This document shows positions 1 to 9,506 of a stretch of DNA of 64,000 nt, piece by piece (the first letter of the stretch is position 1; every line of letters begins with the position of its first letter). Made by a program: the position numbers and the translations under genes. A model generated the notes under the pieces. That model was not told the DNA's origin. It did no database searches and saw only the letters and a list, made by a program, of their open reading frames with translations. Source of the stretch: DATEOR01 sp963766725 (GTDB lineage: Bacteria > Actinomycetota > Thermoleophilia > Gaiellales > Gaiellaceae); assembly GCA_963766725.1 (NCBI GenBank), contig CAVYBK010000006.1, forward strand, positions 475,779-539,778, written 5' to 3'.

Positions 1-448
1 AGGCCAGGTGTCCGTCGCGCACCGCGACGAGGTTCCGGAGACGGAAGAGGAAATCGGTGAGGTCGAAGTAGTTGCCCTCGAAGGTGAGGGTGATCGCGAT
101 CGCGCTGTACCCCGTCTTGGGCGTCGGCGCGCTCGGCTGGATCGAGAGGAACTTGATCCCCGTGGCCTCGGCGACCGAGTTCAGGTCGAGAATGATCCCC
201 GGCATGTCGTCGGTGTCGGGCATCGCCTTCGAGACCTCGAAGACGTCGGCGACCTTGATCGTCGTCGCCTGCTGCTGAGGACGGGAAGCGAGCTGCGCGG
301 CGCTCACCTTCATCTGCATCTCGGCGATCTGCTCGTCGAGCCGCCCGGACTCCGCGCGCTTCGGCCGGATGACGACCATGTATGCGACCGCGGCCACGAT
401 CAGGATCGCAAGGCCGATCACGGGCCAGATGGGGATCTGCTTCTTCAC
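1..448 (-). CDS. pilO: PilO-like type IV pilus inner-membrane protein (C-terminus cut by window edge)
   Basis: The product is the N-terminal ~149 residues of a PilO-family protein, which with PilN forms the inner-membrane alignment subcomplex of type IV pili. Translation starts at a GTG (448-446) that overlaps the TGA of the upstream pilN (GTGA), so the two are translationally coupled. Residues about 6-25 form one hydrophobic membrane segment (IWPVIGLAILIVAAVAYMVV) after a short basic cytoplasmic start. A short amphipathic helix rich in Glu, Gln and Met follows, then an alpha/beta ferredoxin-like region with the usual PilO pattern of 'Gly-Ile-Lys-Phe-Leu-Ser-Ile' and 'Thr-Phe-Glu-Gly'. The reading frame is open to the window edge. 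Identity rests on fold pattern and position after pilM-pilN. Confidence 0.85.
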   Translation of the reverse strand, partial: MKKQIPIWPVIGLAILIVAAVAYMVVIRPKRAESGRLDEQIAEMQMKVSAAQLASRPQQQATTIKVADVFEVSKAMPDTDDMPGIILDLNSVAEATGIKFLSIQPSAPTPKTGYSAIAITLTFEGNYFDLTDFLFRLRNLVAVRDGHLA

Positions 449-1273
449 GAGACGGCTCCCTGGCGCACGGACGCGGTGATGGCGAAGTTGACGCCCGGCA
501 CGGCCGGGTCTTCGGACGCGGTCGCGAACTCGAGCTGAACGTTCTGGAGCTCGGGGATGACCTGGAGGCGCGAAAGGAGCCGCGCGACGCTCGCCTGGCT
601 GACCGAGGTTCCGGTCACCCTGAAGGAGCTCACGGCCCCGCTCGTCGCGGCACCCGCCGAGCCCGGCGAAGGCGCGGTTGCGTCGAGCGTCGCCAGCGTG
701 ACGTCGGCCGGAAGGACGAGCGCGAGCTCGCGCAGGACGCGGTCCCAGGCGAGGCGGTCGGCCAGCGCCGTGGAGAGGGCGGCCGTCCGCGCCGAGCGCT
801 CGGAATCGATGTTCGGCCCCTTCGGTCGGCGCCTGCGGCTGCTTCTCGGGCACCTGCAGGCTCGCGAGGTCTCCGCGGAGATCGTCGAGCTCGCCGGACT
901 TCTTCGTGACCGCCGCGCTGGAGGAGAGGTAGAACGCGGCGAGCGCCGCGAAGACGAGCACGCCGGCCAGCGCAACGATGACGTGCGGGATCGCGCTCTG
1001 CTTCGACTCTTTCTCGGCCCGCACCTCCTCCTTCGGGAGGAGGTTGAAGGCGTGCATGAGCGGAATGTCGCGTACGGGCGGCCCGCTCTTCGCCTCGATG
1101 GCGGCGACCTTCTCCTTGGTGCCGCGGCCGAGGCGGCGCTCCTTCTTCTCCTTGGGCGGCTTCGGTTCCTTGGCCTTCTTGGGCTCCTTCGGCGGCTTCT
1201 CTGCCTTGGGCTCCTTCGGCCCGCGCTTCCAGAGATCGGAGATCTTGATCTCCTTTTTCATGTCGATGCCCAT
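445..1273 (-). CDS. pilN: PilN-like type IV pilus protein, interrupted by an apparent frameshift
   Basis: PilN links cytoplasmic PilM to PilO. The start ATG at 1273 has an AGGAG ribosome site and lies 8 nt after the pilM stop. The first ~65 residues are a Lys/Pro/Glu-rich extension. Then comes the FNLLPKE motif, the segment that docks into PilM in known PilM-PilN pairs, followed by one membrane helix (HVIVALAGVLVFAALAAFYL). The frame changes around 811-825, near a GGGG run: upstream it reads VPEKQPQAPTEGA, downstream it resumes as a typical PilN periplasmic domain (SARTAALSTALADRLAWDRV) through to the stop at 445. Reconstructed length is about 276 residues. Either the assembly carries a 1-nt indel or the gene is broken. 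Confidence 0.8.
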
Positions 1274-1281
1274 CGCGTCTC

Positions 1282-2337
1282 CTAGAGCGCCATTCCGAGG
1301 CCGATGGGGACCGCGAGCGACGGGTCGGGCATGCCGCCCTTGACCTTCTTCCCGACCGAGATTCCGACGAGCGGATCCCCGACGCGGACGTTCACGCCGA
1401 CAAGGCGCTGAAGGGCGGGTGCGAGGCCGGCAAGACGCGCGGTGCCGCCTGCGAGGACGACCTCGCGGATGCCGAGCGAGTCGGACTGGCTCTGGTAGAA
1501 CTGAAGCGAGGAGACGAGCTCGCGGGAGAAGCCCTGGAGCGCACCGTTGAGCGCCTCGCGGGCGAGGGCGGCCTGCTCGGGCGTGAGCCCCTCGGGGACC
1601 TCGGCGCCGTCGAGCGAGATGCTCGTCTTGAGGATCTCGGCGGCTTCGATGTCGAGGTCGAGCGCCCGCGAGAGGGCGATCGTCAGAGACATCCCGCCCC
1701 ACTCGATCACGCGAGCGAACTCGCAGGACTGGCCGTCCGAGACCCCGAGCGTGCTGCGCTCGGATCCCATCGTGACAGCGACGAGCGCACTCTTCTCGCC
1801 CGCCGGCTCCTCCGGAGGCATGAGCGCGCGAAGCAGCGCGAAGGCCTCGAGATCGACGCCGGCGAGCTTGATGCCTGCGGCGCGGCACGCGGTCGAGTAC
1901 GCGTCCACGAGCTCGCGATACGCGACGACGAGGAGAACACGCTTCTTGGACTGGCCTTCCTCGACGGTCTCGCCGAGCACCTGATAGTCGAGCAGCGCCT
2001 GGTCGACCGGGATCGGCAACGCCTCCTGGGCGCGGAAGCGCACGGCGTTCGCAACCTGCTTGGGGTCCTCGATCCCCATGAGCTCGATCGTCCGGACACC
2101 GATGCGGTTGTTCGCGATTCCGATCCGGACGTTGCGCTTCGACAGGCCGTGCCGCTTGAAGAAGAACTTGAGCGCCTCGGTGAGCGCGGCAACGTCCTTG
2201 ACCTCGCCGCCGGCAACGATCCCGCGCGGAATCGGCTCACGGGCGACCTGGACGAGCCGCGCGGAGCCGTTCACCTCGATGGCGGCCGCCGAGAGGTACG
2301 AGGCGCCGATCTTGAGGCCGACAGTTTCTTTCGCCAC
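1282..2337 (-). CDS. pilM: PilM, actin-like ATPase of the type IV pilus
   Basis: This 351-residue cytoplasmic protein has the FtsA/actin-like fold of PilM. It begins with the ATP-binding phosphate-1 style strand-turn-strand (VGLKIGASYLSAAAIEV) and has the family's characteristic IGIANNRIGVRTIELMGI and VRFRAQEALPIPVDQALLDY blocks, and a C-terminal VVLAGGTARLAGL segment that matches the adenosine-binding loop. The start is a GTG at 2337 with GGGAG upstream. It is followed within 8 nt by pilN, whose N-terminal FNLLP motif is the expected partner. Length and motifs are normal for the family. Confidence 0.93.
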   Translation of the reverse strand: MAKETVGLKIGASYLSAAAIEVNGSARLVQVAREPIPRGIVAGGEVKDVAALTEALKFFFKRHGLSKRNVRIGIANNRIGVRTIELMGIEDPKQVANAVRFRAQEALPIPVDQALLDYQVLGETVEEGQSKKRVLLVVAYRELVDAYSTACRAAGIKLAGVDLEAFALLRALMPPEEPAGEKSALVAVTMGSERSTLGVSDGQSCEFARVIEWGGMSLTIALSRALDLDIEAAEILKTSISLDGAEVPEGLTPEQAALAREALNGALQGFSRELVSSLQFYQSQSDSLGIREVVLAGGTARLAGLAPALQRLVGVNVRVGDPLVGISVGKKVKGGMPDPSLAVPIGLGMAL

Positions 2338-2340
2338 GAT

Positions 2341-3486
2341 CTAGCTCCCTGCCACCCGCAGGCCTCCCGCCGCAGAGTCGGGGGTTGCGAGTCCGTTGCG
2401 CTGAAGGAGGCCGAGCAGCTGGTCGGGCCGGCTCGAGCGGGACATGGCGACCTCTTGCGTGATGATCCCGCGCGTGACGAGGTCGACGAGCGCCTGCTCG
2501 AGGGTCTGCATGCCGCGGCCGGTGTTGGTCTGCATGACCGAGTAGATCTGCTCGACCTTCGCCTGGCGGATGAGGTTCCGGACAGCGTCGTCGGGGAGCA
2601 GGATCTCGAGGGCGGCCACGCGCCCCTTTCCGTCCACGGTCGGAAGGAGCGTCTGCGTGACGATTCCCTGGATCGTGGCTGCCAGCTGGACGCGGATCTG
2701 TTCCTGCTGCGCGGCCGGGAAAACGTCGATCAGGCGGTCGATCGTGGAGGGCGCGTCCTGCGTGTGCAGCGTCGCGAAGACGAGGTGGCCGGTCTCGGCT
2801 GCGGTAATCGCAGTCGAGATCGTCTCGAGGTCGCGCATCTCGCCGAGGAGGATCACGTCGGGGTCCTGGCGAAGCGCGCCGCGCAACGCGTCGGCGAAGC
2901 TGACGGCGTCGGGCCCGATCTCGCGCTGGTTGACGATGCAGCGCTTGTGGCGGTGCAGGAACTCGATCGGGTCCTCGATGGTCATGATGTGGTCGTCGCG
3001 CGTGCGGTTGATCTCGTCGACCACGGCTGCGAGCGTCGTCGACTTCCCGGAGCCCGTCGGGCCCGTGACGAGGACGAGGCCACGCGGCTTCTTCGAAAGC
3101 TCGTGCAGCTGCGTCGGAAGCCCGAGATCCTCGAGCGTCTTCAGCTCGGCGGGAATCATGCGGAACGCACCGCCGAGGCTCTCGCGCTGGAAATAGACGT
3201 TGACGCGAAAGCGCGCGAGGCCCGGGATCGAGTACGAAACGTCGATCTGGCGGTTGATCTCCAGGTGCTTTTGCTGCTCGGTCGAGAGGATGCGGTACAG
3301 CAGCCGCTGGGTGTCGTCAGCCGAGAGGCGCGGGAACTGGTCCAGCCGATCGAGGCTGCCGTTCAGCCGGATGACCGGGTGCGATCCGACCGCGAGGTGC
3401 AGGTCGGACGCGCCGAGAGCGACCATCGTCTCGAGCAGGTCGTCGATCGTGTATGTCGCAGCAGATTCGGTGCCAGGACCATCCAT
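2341..3486 (-). CDS. pilT: PilT, pilus retraction ATPase
   Basis: PilT is the hexameric ATPase that powers pilus disassembly and twitching. The 381-residue product shows the N-terminal PilT domain (GASDLHLAVGSHPVIRLNG), Walker A GPTGSGKST at residues 142-150, the Asp box (IMTIEDPIEF), Walker B (DPDVILLGEMRD) and the His box (GHLVFATLHT). The AIRNLIRE motif diagnostic of PilT appears as AVRNLIRQ. The ATG at 3486 has a GGGAG site. Its stop is only 3 nt before the pilM start. A second, more divergent PilT-like ATPase is encoded at 12447-13652, so this genome resembles species with PilT plus PilU-like motors. Confidence 0.95.
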   Translation of the reverse strand: MDGPGTESAATYTIDDLLETMVALGASDLHLAVGSHPVIRLNGSLDRLDQFPRLSADDTQRLLYRILSTEQQKHLEINRQIDVSYSIPGLARFRVNVYFQRESLGGAFRMIPAELKTLEDLGLPTQLHELSKKPRGLVLVTGPTGSGKSTTLAAVVDEINRTRDDHIMTIEDPIEFLHRHKRCIVNQREIGPDAVSFADALRGALRQDPDVILLGEMRDLETISTAITAAETGHLVFATLHTQDAPSTIDRLIDVFPAAQQEQIRVQLAATIQGIVTQTLLPTVDGKGRVAALEILLPDDAVRNLIRQAKVEQIYSVMQTNTGRGMQTLEQALVDLVTRGIITQEVAMSRSSRPDQLLGLLQRNGLATPDSAAGGLRVAGS

Positions 3487-3643
3487 TGGGGCTCCCTCCG
3501 CCCGGTGCTATCGGCAGAGAAGCGCCTTGTCTGAAGGGTCAAGGGAAAATCCCCCATTCGAGGGGACGCGTTCCGTGCACGAGAGGCCGATATCTCCGCG
3601 TGAGCCACCGCACGCCCATGCTCGATCAAGGAGGAGTCACCAA

Positions 3644-4030
3644 ATGATTCAGAGGCTCAGCAAGCGGGTCACACAGAAGGATCGCCAGGGGGGCTTCACC
3701 CTCATCGAGCTTCTCGTCGTGATCATCATCATCGGCATCCTGCTCGCGATCGCCATCCCGTCGTACCTCTCCTTCCGGAGCCGCGCTGAAGTGTCGGCTG
3801 CGAAGGCGAACGTGCGGGCGTCGATCCCGGGCGTGGAGGCGTTCTACGCCGACCACAACACGTACTCCGGCCTGCACCTCACGAAGCTGCAGCTGTCGTA
3901 CGACGCGGGGATCAAGAACATCTCCGTCGTCCGCTCGACCGCCGCTTCGTACTGCGTCCAGAGCACGGTCGGCCAGGCCACCTGGAAGAAGGGCGGCCCG
4001 TCGGCCGACATCACGGTCAACGCCTGCTAG
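3644..4030 (+). CDS. pilA: Type IV major pilin-like prepilin
   Basis: The 128-residue product has a class III (prepilin) signal: a short basic leader ending in Gly, then the cleavage site G/FTLIELLVV with Glu at mature position 5, followed by the hydrophobic alpha1 helix (IIIIGILLAIAIPSYLSF). The rest is a small globular domain with a Cys pair (one in SYCVQ and one at the penultimate residue) that could form the pilin disulfide loop. I chose the ATG at 3644 because AAGGAGGAG lies just upstream. It is transcribed divergently from pilT and followed by a strong hairpin at 4053-4078, so it is probably a high-level monocistronic message. PilD at 7165-7917 would process it. Confidence 0.93.
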   Translation: MIQRLSKRVTQKDRQGGFTLIELLVVIIIIGILLAIAIPSYLSFRSRAEVSAAKANVRASIPGVEAFYADHNTYSGLHLTKLQLSYDAGIKNISVVRSTAASYCVQSTVGQATWKKGGPSADITVNAC

Positions 4031-4052
4031 GCAGGAAACGATCCGATGTCTC

Positions 4053-4078
4053 GAGAGGGCGCCGAAAGGCGCCCTCTC
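4053..4078 (+). terminator. Strong hairpin after the pilin gene
   Basis: An 11-bp perfect inverted repeat (GAGAGGGCGCC ... GGCGCCCTCTC) with a GAAA tetraloop lies 22 nt after the pilin stop. It is followed by a pyrimidine-rich tail (TCCTTTAA). It probably terminates or stabilises the pilin mRNA; the weak U-tract leaves either possible. Confidence 0.8.
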
Positions 4079-4117
4079 TCCTTTAAGCCTTGAGCCAGAA
4101 GTGCCGATAGGAACCGC

Positions 4118-4990
4118 ATGGCGTCTCAGCTTCGCTTGCACGTTCTCCTGCCGCTCGCCTTCCTCGGCCTGATCGGCGCCGCCTTCGGCGTCTACACCAT
4201 GGGCAAGGCGCCCGGGGGAGGCAACGACGCCGGCGTCCCGCTCATCACGACGCACCCGGACAAGACGAAGCCCAAGCCCGCACCGCAGGCAACCGACGAC
4301 TGGGTCAACGGTCTCGAGGCCTGGTGCGGCGGCTTCCAGGCCCAATACCTGAAGATCGACGAGCCGCAGGCGCTCGCCGACTACGAGTCGGTCGTCGGCG
4401 AGTATGTCGAGCTCTGGGACGCCGTCCAGCCCACTTTCATCAAGCTCGGCCTTCCCCCACAGAAGCGGGACACTGCCCTCGCCCTGCGCAGAAACATCGA
4501 CGAGACGGCGTCCAAGATGCGCTGGGTGTTCAACCGGTTTCAGGCGCTGGACGTCGCGGCGATCCAGAACCAGCTCGACGAGCTGGACGCGCTCGACACG
4601 GAGCGCGTCGCGCTGCTCCGCCGACTCGGCGCGGGCACGTGCCTCGACGAGAAGAACAAGGGTGTCGCACACCTCGCCATTCAGCGGGCGCCGCTTCTGA
4701 TCAACTCCCAGCTCCAGCGCTACGGCAAGGTCGTCGTGCTCTTCTACGAGCCCGGCGCAAGCTACGACTCGATTCAGACGCGCGAGGCGCGCGCAGGAGC
4801 TCTACTCGCGCATGCCGGCTTCGTGTCGGTGAACGTCTCCAAGAACCGCGAAGTCGGGCAGCTCGCCTCGCAGTACAACGTGCTGCAGTCGCCCACGGTG
4901 CTGATCTTCACGCGGGGCCACAACCTGAAGGCCCGCATCGAAGGCTTCTACGATCGCACGGCGATCGTTCAGGCCGTCAAGAACGCCTGA
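4118..4990 (+). CDS. Membrane-anchored thioredoxin-fold protein next to the pilin
   Basis: The 290-residue protein has a short N-terminal membrane anchor (LLPLAFLGLIGAAFGVY) and a Pro/Lys-rich linker. A helical region of about 120 residues follows, then a C-terminal thioredoxin-like domain from about residue 205 (KVVVLFYEPGASYDS ... VSVNVSKNREVGQLASQYNV ... SPTVLIFTRG). The cis-Pro loop (QSPTVLIF) typical of the fold is present. The CxxC redox pair is not: the expected position reads EPGASYDS. It is therefore more likely a structural or binding module than an oxidoreductase. It lies downstream of the pilin terminator and overlaps the next gene by one base. Function unknown; a role in pilus biogenesis is only suggested by position. 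Confidence 0.75.
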   Translation: MASQLRLHVLLPLAFLGLIGAAFGVYTMGKAPGGGNDAGVPLITTHPDKTKPKPAPQATDDWVNGLEAWCGGFQAQYLKIDEPQALADYESVVGEYVELWDAVQPTFIKLGLPPQKRDTALALRRNIDETASKMRWVFNRFQALDVAAIQNQLDELDALDTERVALLRRLGAGTCLDEKNKGVAHLAIQRAPLLINSQLQRYGKVVVLFYEPGASYDSIQTREARAGALLAHAGFVSVNVSKNREVGQLASQYNVLQSPTVLIFTRGHNLKARIEGFYDRTAIVQAVKNA

Positions 4991-5253
4991 TGGCCGCCGA
5001 GCACGCCGTCGATTTCCAGGGCGTCGAGGTCGACCGCCGCTCCGCGCGGAAGGACGGCCGTGAGGTCGTTGCACTCCGCTGCGTGGATACGGGCATGAAC
5101 GGCTTCGTCGTCGAGTGCGACGTCTATCCCGTCGACGCGGTGCGCGTCGAGCCGCTCCGCCCGGGGCCGTACACCTTCGCTACGCGCGCCCAGGCGAACG
5201 CCTTCATGGACGAGGCTGCGAAGGCTCTGACGTACCTCGGCTGCGAGCTCTAG
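4990..5253 (+). CDS. Small conserved hypothetical protein (87 aa)
   Basis: The ATG at 4990 shares its A with the TGA of the preceding gene (TGATG), indicating translational coupling. The product is soluble, acidic and alpha/beta, with two cysteines in strand-like positions (LRCVDT and VECDVYP) and no recognisable motif. It ends 10 bp before the convergent pilB stop. I do not recognise a family. Its tight link to the thioredoxin-fold gene suggests the two act together. Confidence 0.65.
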   Translation: MAAEHAVDFQGVEVDRRSARKDGREVVALRCVDTGMNGFVVECDVYPVDAVRVEPLRPGPYTFATRAQANAFMDEAAKALTYLGCEL

Positions 5254-5263
5254 ACCCGCGGCC

Positions 5264-7094
5264 CTAGACGAGGACTCGCGCCAGCTCTTCGATCGAGGTC
5301 AGGCCGGAGGCGACCTTCTGAAGGCCGTCGTCCCAGAGGGTCTTCATCCCGGTCTCCATGCCGGCGCGCTCGATCTCCTCCCGGCTCGCGTGCTGTGCTG
5401 CGAGGCGTGAGAGCGTCTCGCTCATGGTCATGAGCTGATAGACGCCCACGCGGCCCTTGTAGCCGGTCTGGTTGCAGCGCGGGCAGCCCTTCTTGCGGTA
5501 GAGGCCGACGCCGTCGGCGGCCGCGGCCTGCTCGGGCGTGAAGCGTGCCTCGAGCATCTCCTCCTGGGTGGCCATGTACATCTCGCAGCAGTGCGTGCAG
5601 AGCTTGCGGACGAGGCGCTGGGCGAGCACGGCCGTCACTGCCGATCCGGTCAGGAACGGCTCGACGCCCATCTCGTTGAGGCGCGTCAGAGCGCTCGGCG
5701 CGTCGTTCGTGTGCAGGGTAGAGAGCACGAAGTGACCCGTGAGGGCGGCTTCGATGGAGATCTTCGCGGTCTCTGCGTCGCGGATCTCACCCACCATCAC
5801 CACGTCGGGGTCGGAACGCAGGATCGAGCGCAGGGCGTTGGCGAAGGTGAGGCCGGCCTTGTTGTTCACCTGCACCTGGTTCAGGCCCGCGAGGCGGTAC
5901 TCGACCGGATCCTCGACGGTGATGACGTTGATCTCGGGCCGGCTGATCTCGGCGAGCGACGCGTACAGCGTCGTCGACTTACCGGAGCCGGTCGGCCCGG
6001 TGACGAGGAGCGCGCCGGTCGGCTTCTGGATGATCTCCGCGAACATCGCGCGCATCTCGTCGGAGAGACCGAGCTCTTCGAGGGTCGGCGGGCGCTTCGA
6101 CTTGTCGAGGAGACGCATGACGACGCCCTCGCCCTCGACGGTCGGGAGCACTGCGACACGGATGTCGAGCATGCGGCCCGCGGCCTTCGCGTTCAGGGAG
6201 ATGCGGCCGTCCTGCGGCTTTCGGCGCTCGGCGATGTCGAGCTTCGCGAGGACCTTCAGGCGCGTCGTCACACCGGGTGCGAGGCGCTTGGGGATGCGCT
6301 GCACCTCGTGGAGGACGCCGTCGACGCGGAGGCGGACGACGAGCGCGTCCTCGGCAGGGTCGAAGTGGAGGTCGGAGGCGCCGTCTTCGGCGGCCTGGAG
6401 GATGATCGAGTTCACGAGGCGGACGAGCGGCGCGTCGGAAACGCCGTCATCGGCCTCGAGGTCGTCCTCGTCCTCGCCGAGCGCGTCCTCGTCGAGCTCG
6501 TCCTCGACGAGCGCGGCGCGCTCCCAGGCCTCCGTCGCGCGGACGAGGCGCTTGAGCTCGACCTCGATGTCCTCGGCCGGCGCGACACCGATCTCCAGGG
6601 TGTAGCGCGTGGCGATGCGTAGCTCGTCCACGGCCTGGACGTTGGTGGGGTCCGCGACGGCGACGAACAGGCGGTCGTCCTCGAGCTTGTAGGGGATCGC
6701 CATCGCGCGCTCGAGCACGTGCGTGGGGATCTGGCCGGCGGCGTTCCTGTCCACGCCCTCCGCGTTGAGGTCGATCTGCGGCAGGTGCGAGTGGTCGGTC
6801 GCGACCTGGCGGAGGCCGCGCGCGCCGATCGGCGAGGGCGGCGGCGTGTCGACGCCCGGAGCGGCCAGGCCCTCGTCCACGATCGCCTGGGCGATCGAGC
6901 CGCCGACGGCGGCCGAGCGCACGCCGGCGAGCCGGTCGGGCGAGACCAGCCCGGTGGTCTCGAGCAGGTCGGCGACGAGCTCGTTTACGGCACTCGGGGC
7001 AATGGCGCCCGGAGGGTGCGTCGGGCTCGACCGAGGAGCCTTCCTCGGCATTTGTCCCTGCACCCGGCAGGTTTTGGAGGTCGTCGAATTCCAC
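5264..7094 (-). CDS. pilB: PilB, pilus extension ATPase (start region ambiguous or frameshifted)
   Basis: This is the assembly ATPase of the type IV pilus. Counted from ATG 7051 the protein is 595 residues: an N-terminal MshEN-like domain, a very acidic linker (residues ~182-205), Walker A GPTGSGKST at 352-360, the Asp box (VITVEDPVEY), Walker B (DPDVVMVGEIRD), the His box (STLHTND) and a C-terminal zinc motif with CTHC at 485-488 and CPRC at 523-526. The start is uncertain. ATG 7051 has only a weak AGGG nearby, whereas a GTG at 7094 in another frame has a good AGGAG site and reads MEFDDLQNLPGAG before the frames would have to merge near 6990-7020. I give the longer span and flag a probable indel. 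PilD lies just upstream. Confidence 0.9.
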
Positions 7095-7164
7095 CTAGTT
7101 CTCCTGTACGGAATATCGGCTTTCCGCGCCGAATCCCTGAGGAGGGGGATAGACGAGCGGGGGC

Positions 7165-7917
7165 CTAGAAGCGGCTCAGATAGGCGTCGAGCAGCTGTTG
7201 CCCGACGAAGAGCGCCACGATCGCCCCGAACGCGAGGAAGGGGCCGAAGGGAATCGCCATCTTGCGCGCCGCCAGCCCGTAGCGGGCGAAGAGGACGGAC
7301 GACGCAACGAGCGCAGTGACCATGCCGATCATGAGCCCGACGCCCACCGGCCAGCCCAGGCCGGCGCCGAGGAGCAGCGCGAGCTTGACGTCGCCCATGC
7401 CCATCCCGCGCGGGTAGGCGACGAGGGCCAGGAAGAGGAAGAGCGAGGCCCCGAGGGATGCGCCGAGCCATTCCTTCCACCGGTCCGGCGCGAGGATCAT
7501 GTTCGCCGTCAGGACGATCAGGAAGGACGGCAGGACGATGAGGTCCGGCAGGATGCGCCTCTCTGCGTCGATCGCCGAGAGGACGACGAGCGCGGCGCAG
7601 AAGTACGCGCCGACCACGGCCTCGCCGGTGAGGCCGAAGTGCCAGAAGCACGCGGCCACGAGGAGCGCGGTGGCGATCTCGACGGCCGGATAGCGGGCGC
7701 TGAACGAGGCTCCGCACGACCTGCAGCGGCCGCGGAGGACGAAGTACGAGACGACGGGGATGTTGTCGTACCACGCGATCTCCGCCTCGCAGGAGCCGCA
7801 GGCGGAGCGTGGCCGGACGAGCGAACGGCCGTCCGGCAGCCGCGCCGCGACGACGTTCAGAAAGCTCCCGAGCGCGAGCGCAGGCGCGAAGACGACGAGG
7901 GCAAGGGCGGCATCCAT
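7165..7917 (-). CDS. pilD: Prepilin peptidase PilD (leader peptidase/N-methyltransferase)
   Basis: The 250-residue integral membrane aspartyl protease cleaves and N-methylates type IV prepilins. It shows the N-terminal GSFLNVVAARLP block, the cytoplasmic zinc loop with two CxxC pairs (CGSC and CRSC), the first catalytic Asp in SAIDAERRILPD, and the second in the GMGDVKL motif. Six to eight hydrophobic segments fit the known topology. It sits between the minor pilin genes and pilB in the same orientation; its substrates include the proteins at 3644-4030 and 9507-10064. Confidence 0.96.
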   Translation of the reverse strand: MDAALALVVFAPALALGSFLNVVAARLPDGRSLVRPRSACGSCEAEIAWYDNIPVVSYFVLRGRCRSCGASFSARYPAVEIATALLVAACFWHFGLTGEAVVGAYFCAALVVLSAIDAERRILPDLIVLPSFLIVLTANMILAPDRWKEWLGASLGASLFLFLALVAYPRGMGMGDVKLALLLGAGLGWPVGVGLMIGMVTALVASSVLFARYGLAARKMAIPFGPFLAFGAIVALFVGQQLLDAYLSRF

Positions 7918-7955
7918 CCCAGCCTCTATCGGCTCAGAGGCTCCGCGGCGTTAGA

Positions 7956-9483
7956 TCAGCCCGCGTAAAGCTGGGGAGGTTGAGGCTGGGCGTAGACCTC
8001 GGGGTTCCCGGGCATGCCGGCCGGGACGAACGTGAAACCCGGGAAGAAGGAGCTCGTGCTCTGGCCGAGCATCACCGTCGAGCCGTCGAGGGGCCCATCG
8101 AACTGCGACGTCGTCCCGAGGTCGATCGCATTTGTCGCATAAAGCGCCCCCTGGGCGTAGGCACTGACGAGCTGGACGCTGTCTCCGCCCGACACCTGGC
8201 TTTGCGGCGACCCGCCGGAGCCGTTCCCGTTGACCACGAAGACGAGCATCCTCTGAGCCGGATCCCAGCCGCTCGTGGTGCAGGTCGAGCCGCTCTTCGG
8301 CCTGGCACATGCTCGAGTTCTTGATGAGCAGCGTCCCTGAGATGTAGATCGTCGCCGAACCGGTGTACGTGTTCACCGCGCCGTTCTGGATCTGGGCGCT
8401 GCCGTCAATGAAGATCGTGCCGTTCGCCGTGAGGACCTTGGTCGAGGCATTCCACGAAAGCTCGCCGTTCGAGCTCCTGCATGTGTAAGACGTCGAGGGC
8501 GTCAGGTCCTGAACGGTCGGGAGGCTGTTGTTGCGCTTGAGGGCGCTCGGGGCGGCCGCCGAGCCCTGGTCGTTGTCGAACAGTGGTGGCGTCCCGGACG
8601 ACGTCAAGCAGGGGTAGTACGGGCCCGGGTTCGAGTTCAGGTACCAAGCGTCGAAGTCAGCGGTAGGGGCCGGACTGATCGGCGGGCTGTTCCCGATGAA
8701 GGTCGCCCAGATATTGTCGAAGCCGCTCGCACCCGCGCCCTGCTGGCAGGGGTTGTGAAGCGCGTTGTTCTTCCATTTGCAGCCGTTCCGGACGTTCAGC
8801 TGGTTCAGGGGGGTGGTTGACGTGCCCGCAAAGTTGGCACTCTGGGACATCGTGAGCGACCCCTGCACGACGAGCGGCCCGGACGTGATCGACGCGGTGT
8901 TCGTCAGGCAGAGGTTTCCGGCCACGTACAGTGGCGACTGGACGACCACGCTCTGCTGGATCGTCATGTCGCACGTCTGACCTGTACCGCGTGAATAGAT
9001 GAAGTTCCAGGCCGGGTTGTTCAGCGGCTGCGTGTAGGTCGGAACGACGGGAACCTTCGCGGTCAAGGTGCGCGTCACCTGGCTCACGGACGCGCCCGTC
9101 GGGTTCGCAACCTTCCCGATCGAAGTGAGACTCCACATCGATGACCCGTTGACCGACTGGGTGAGCGTCCCGTACCACTCGACCGTCCCACCTTGGTACG
9201 TATGGGTCGTGTGGGTGACCGTCCCGTTCGTCTGCTCGCCGAGCAGGTACTTGTTCAGCGCGTTGTTGTCCGGCTTCGAGAGGATGGACATCATCTCGTT
9301 GATTCCGGACTCGGCCAGGTCGTAGGCGCTCGCGTTCGCGGTCGAGTAGGAGACACTGCGCGCGTTCGTCGACGAGTAGTAGATGAGCGTCGTCCCGGAA
9401 ACAGTGAGGACACCGAGGATGCCCACGGCCATCACAAGCGTGATTCCGTCCTGTCTTCGGAGAAGTCGCCGCAAAAAGCTCAT
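7956..9483 (-). CDS. PilX-like pilus accessory protein with one frameshift
   Basis: The N-terminus (about residues 12-35: DGITLVMAVGILGVLTVSGTT) resembles the hydrophobic leader of PilX/minor pilin-type proteins, but the pilin Glu-5 is absent. A long Thr/Ser/Gly/Asn-rich beta-structured domain follows, with repeated 'VVQSPLYVAGNL', 'LVVQGSLTM', 'IYISGTLLI' strands suggesting a beta-helix or adhesin-like fold. The frame shifts near 8303-8312: upstream ends at KNSSMC, downstream continues as CTTSGWDPAQRMLVFVVNG to the stop at 7956. Total about 509 residues. Position between PilW-like and PilD genes supports an export or tip function; the precise role is inferred. Confidence 0.7.
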
Positions 9484-9506
9484 CGAAACCGTCCCGGGGA
9501 GGGGGT

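Noticed and set aside
445..1273. Programmed ribosomal frameshifting in pilN
   Set aside because: No slippery heptamer with a following structure is evident, and similar breaks occur in many unrelated genes, which points to sequence error.
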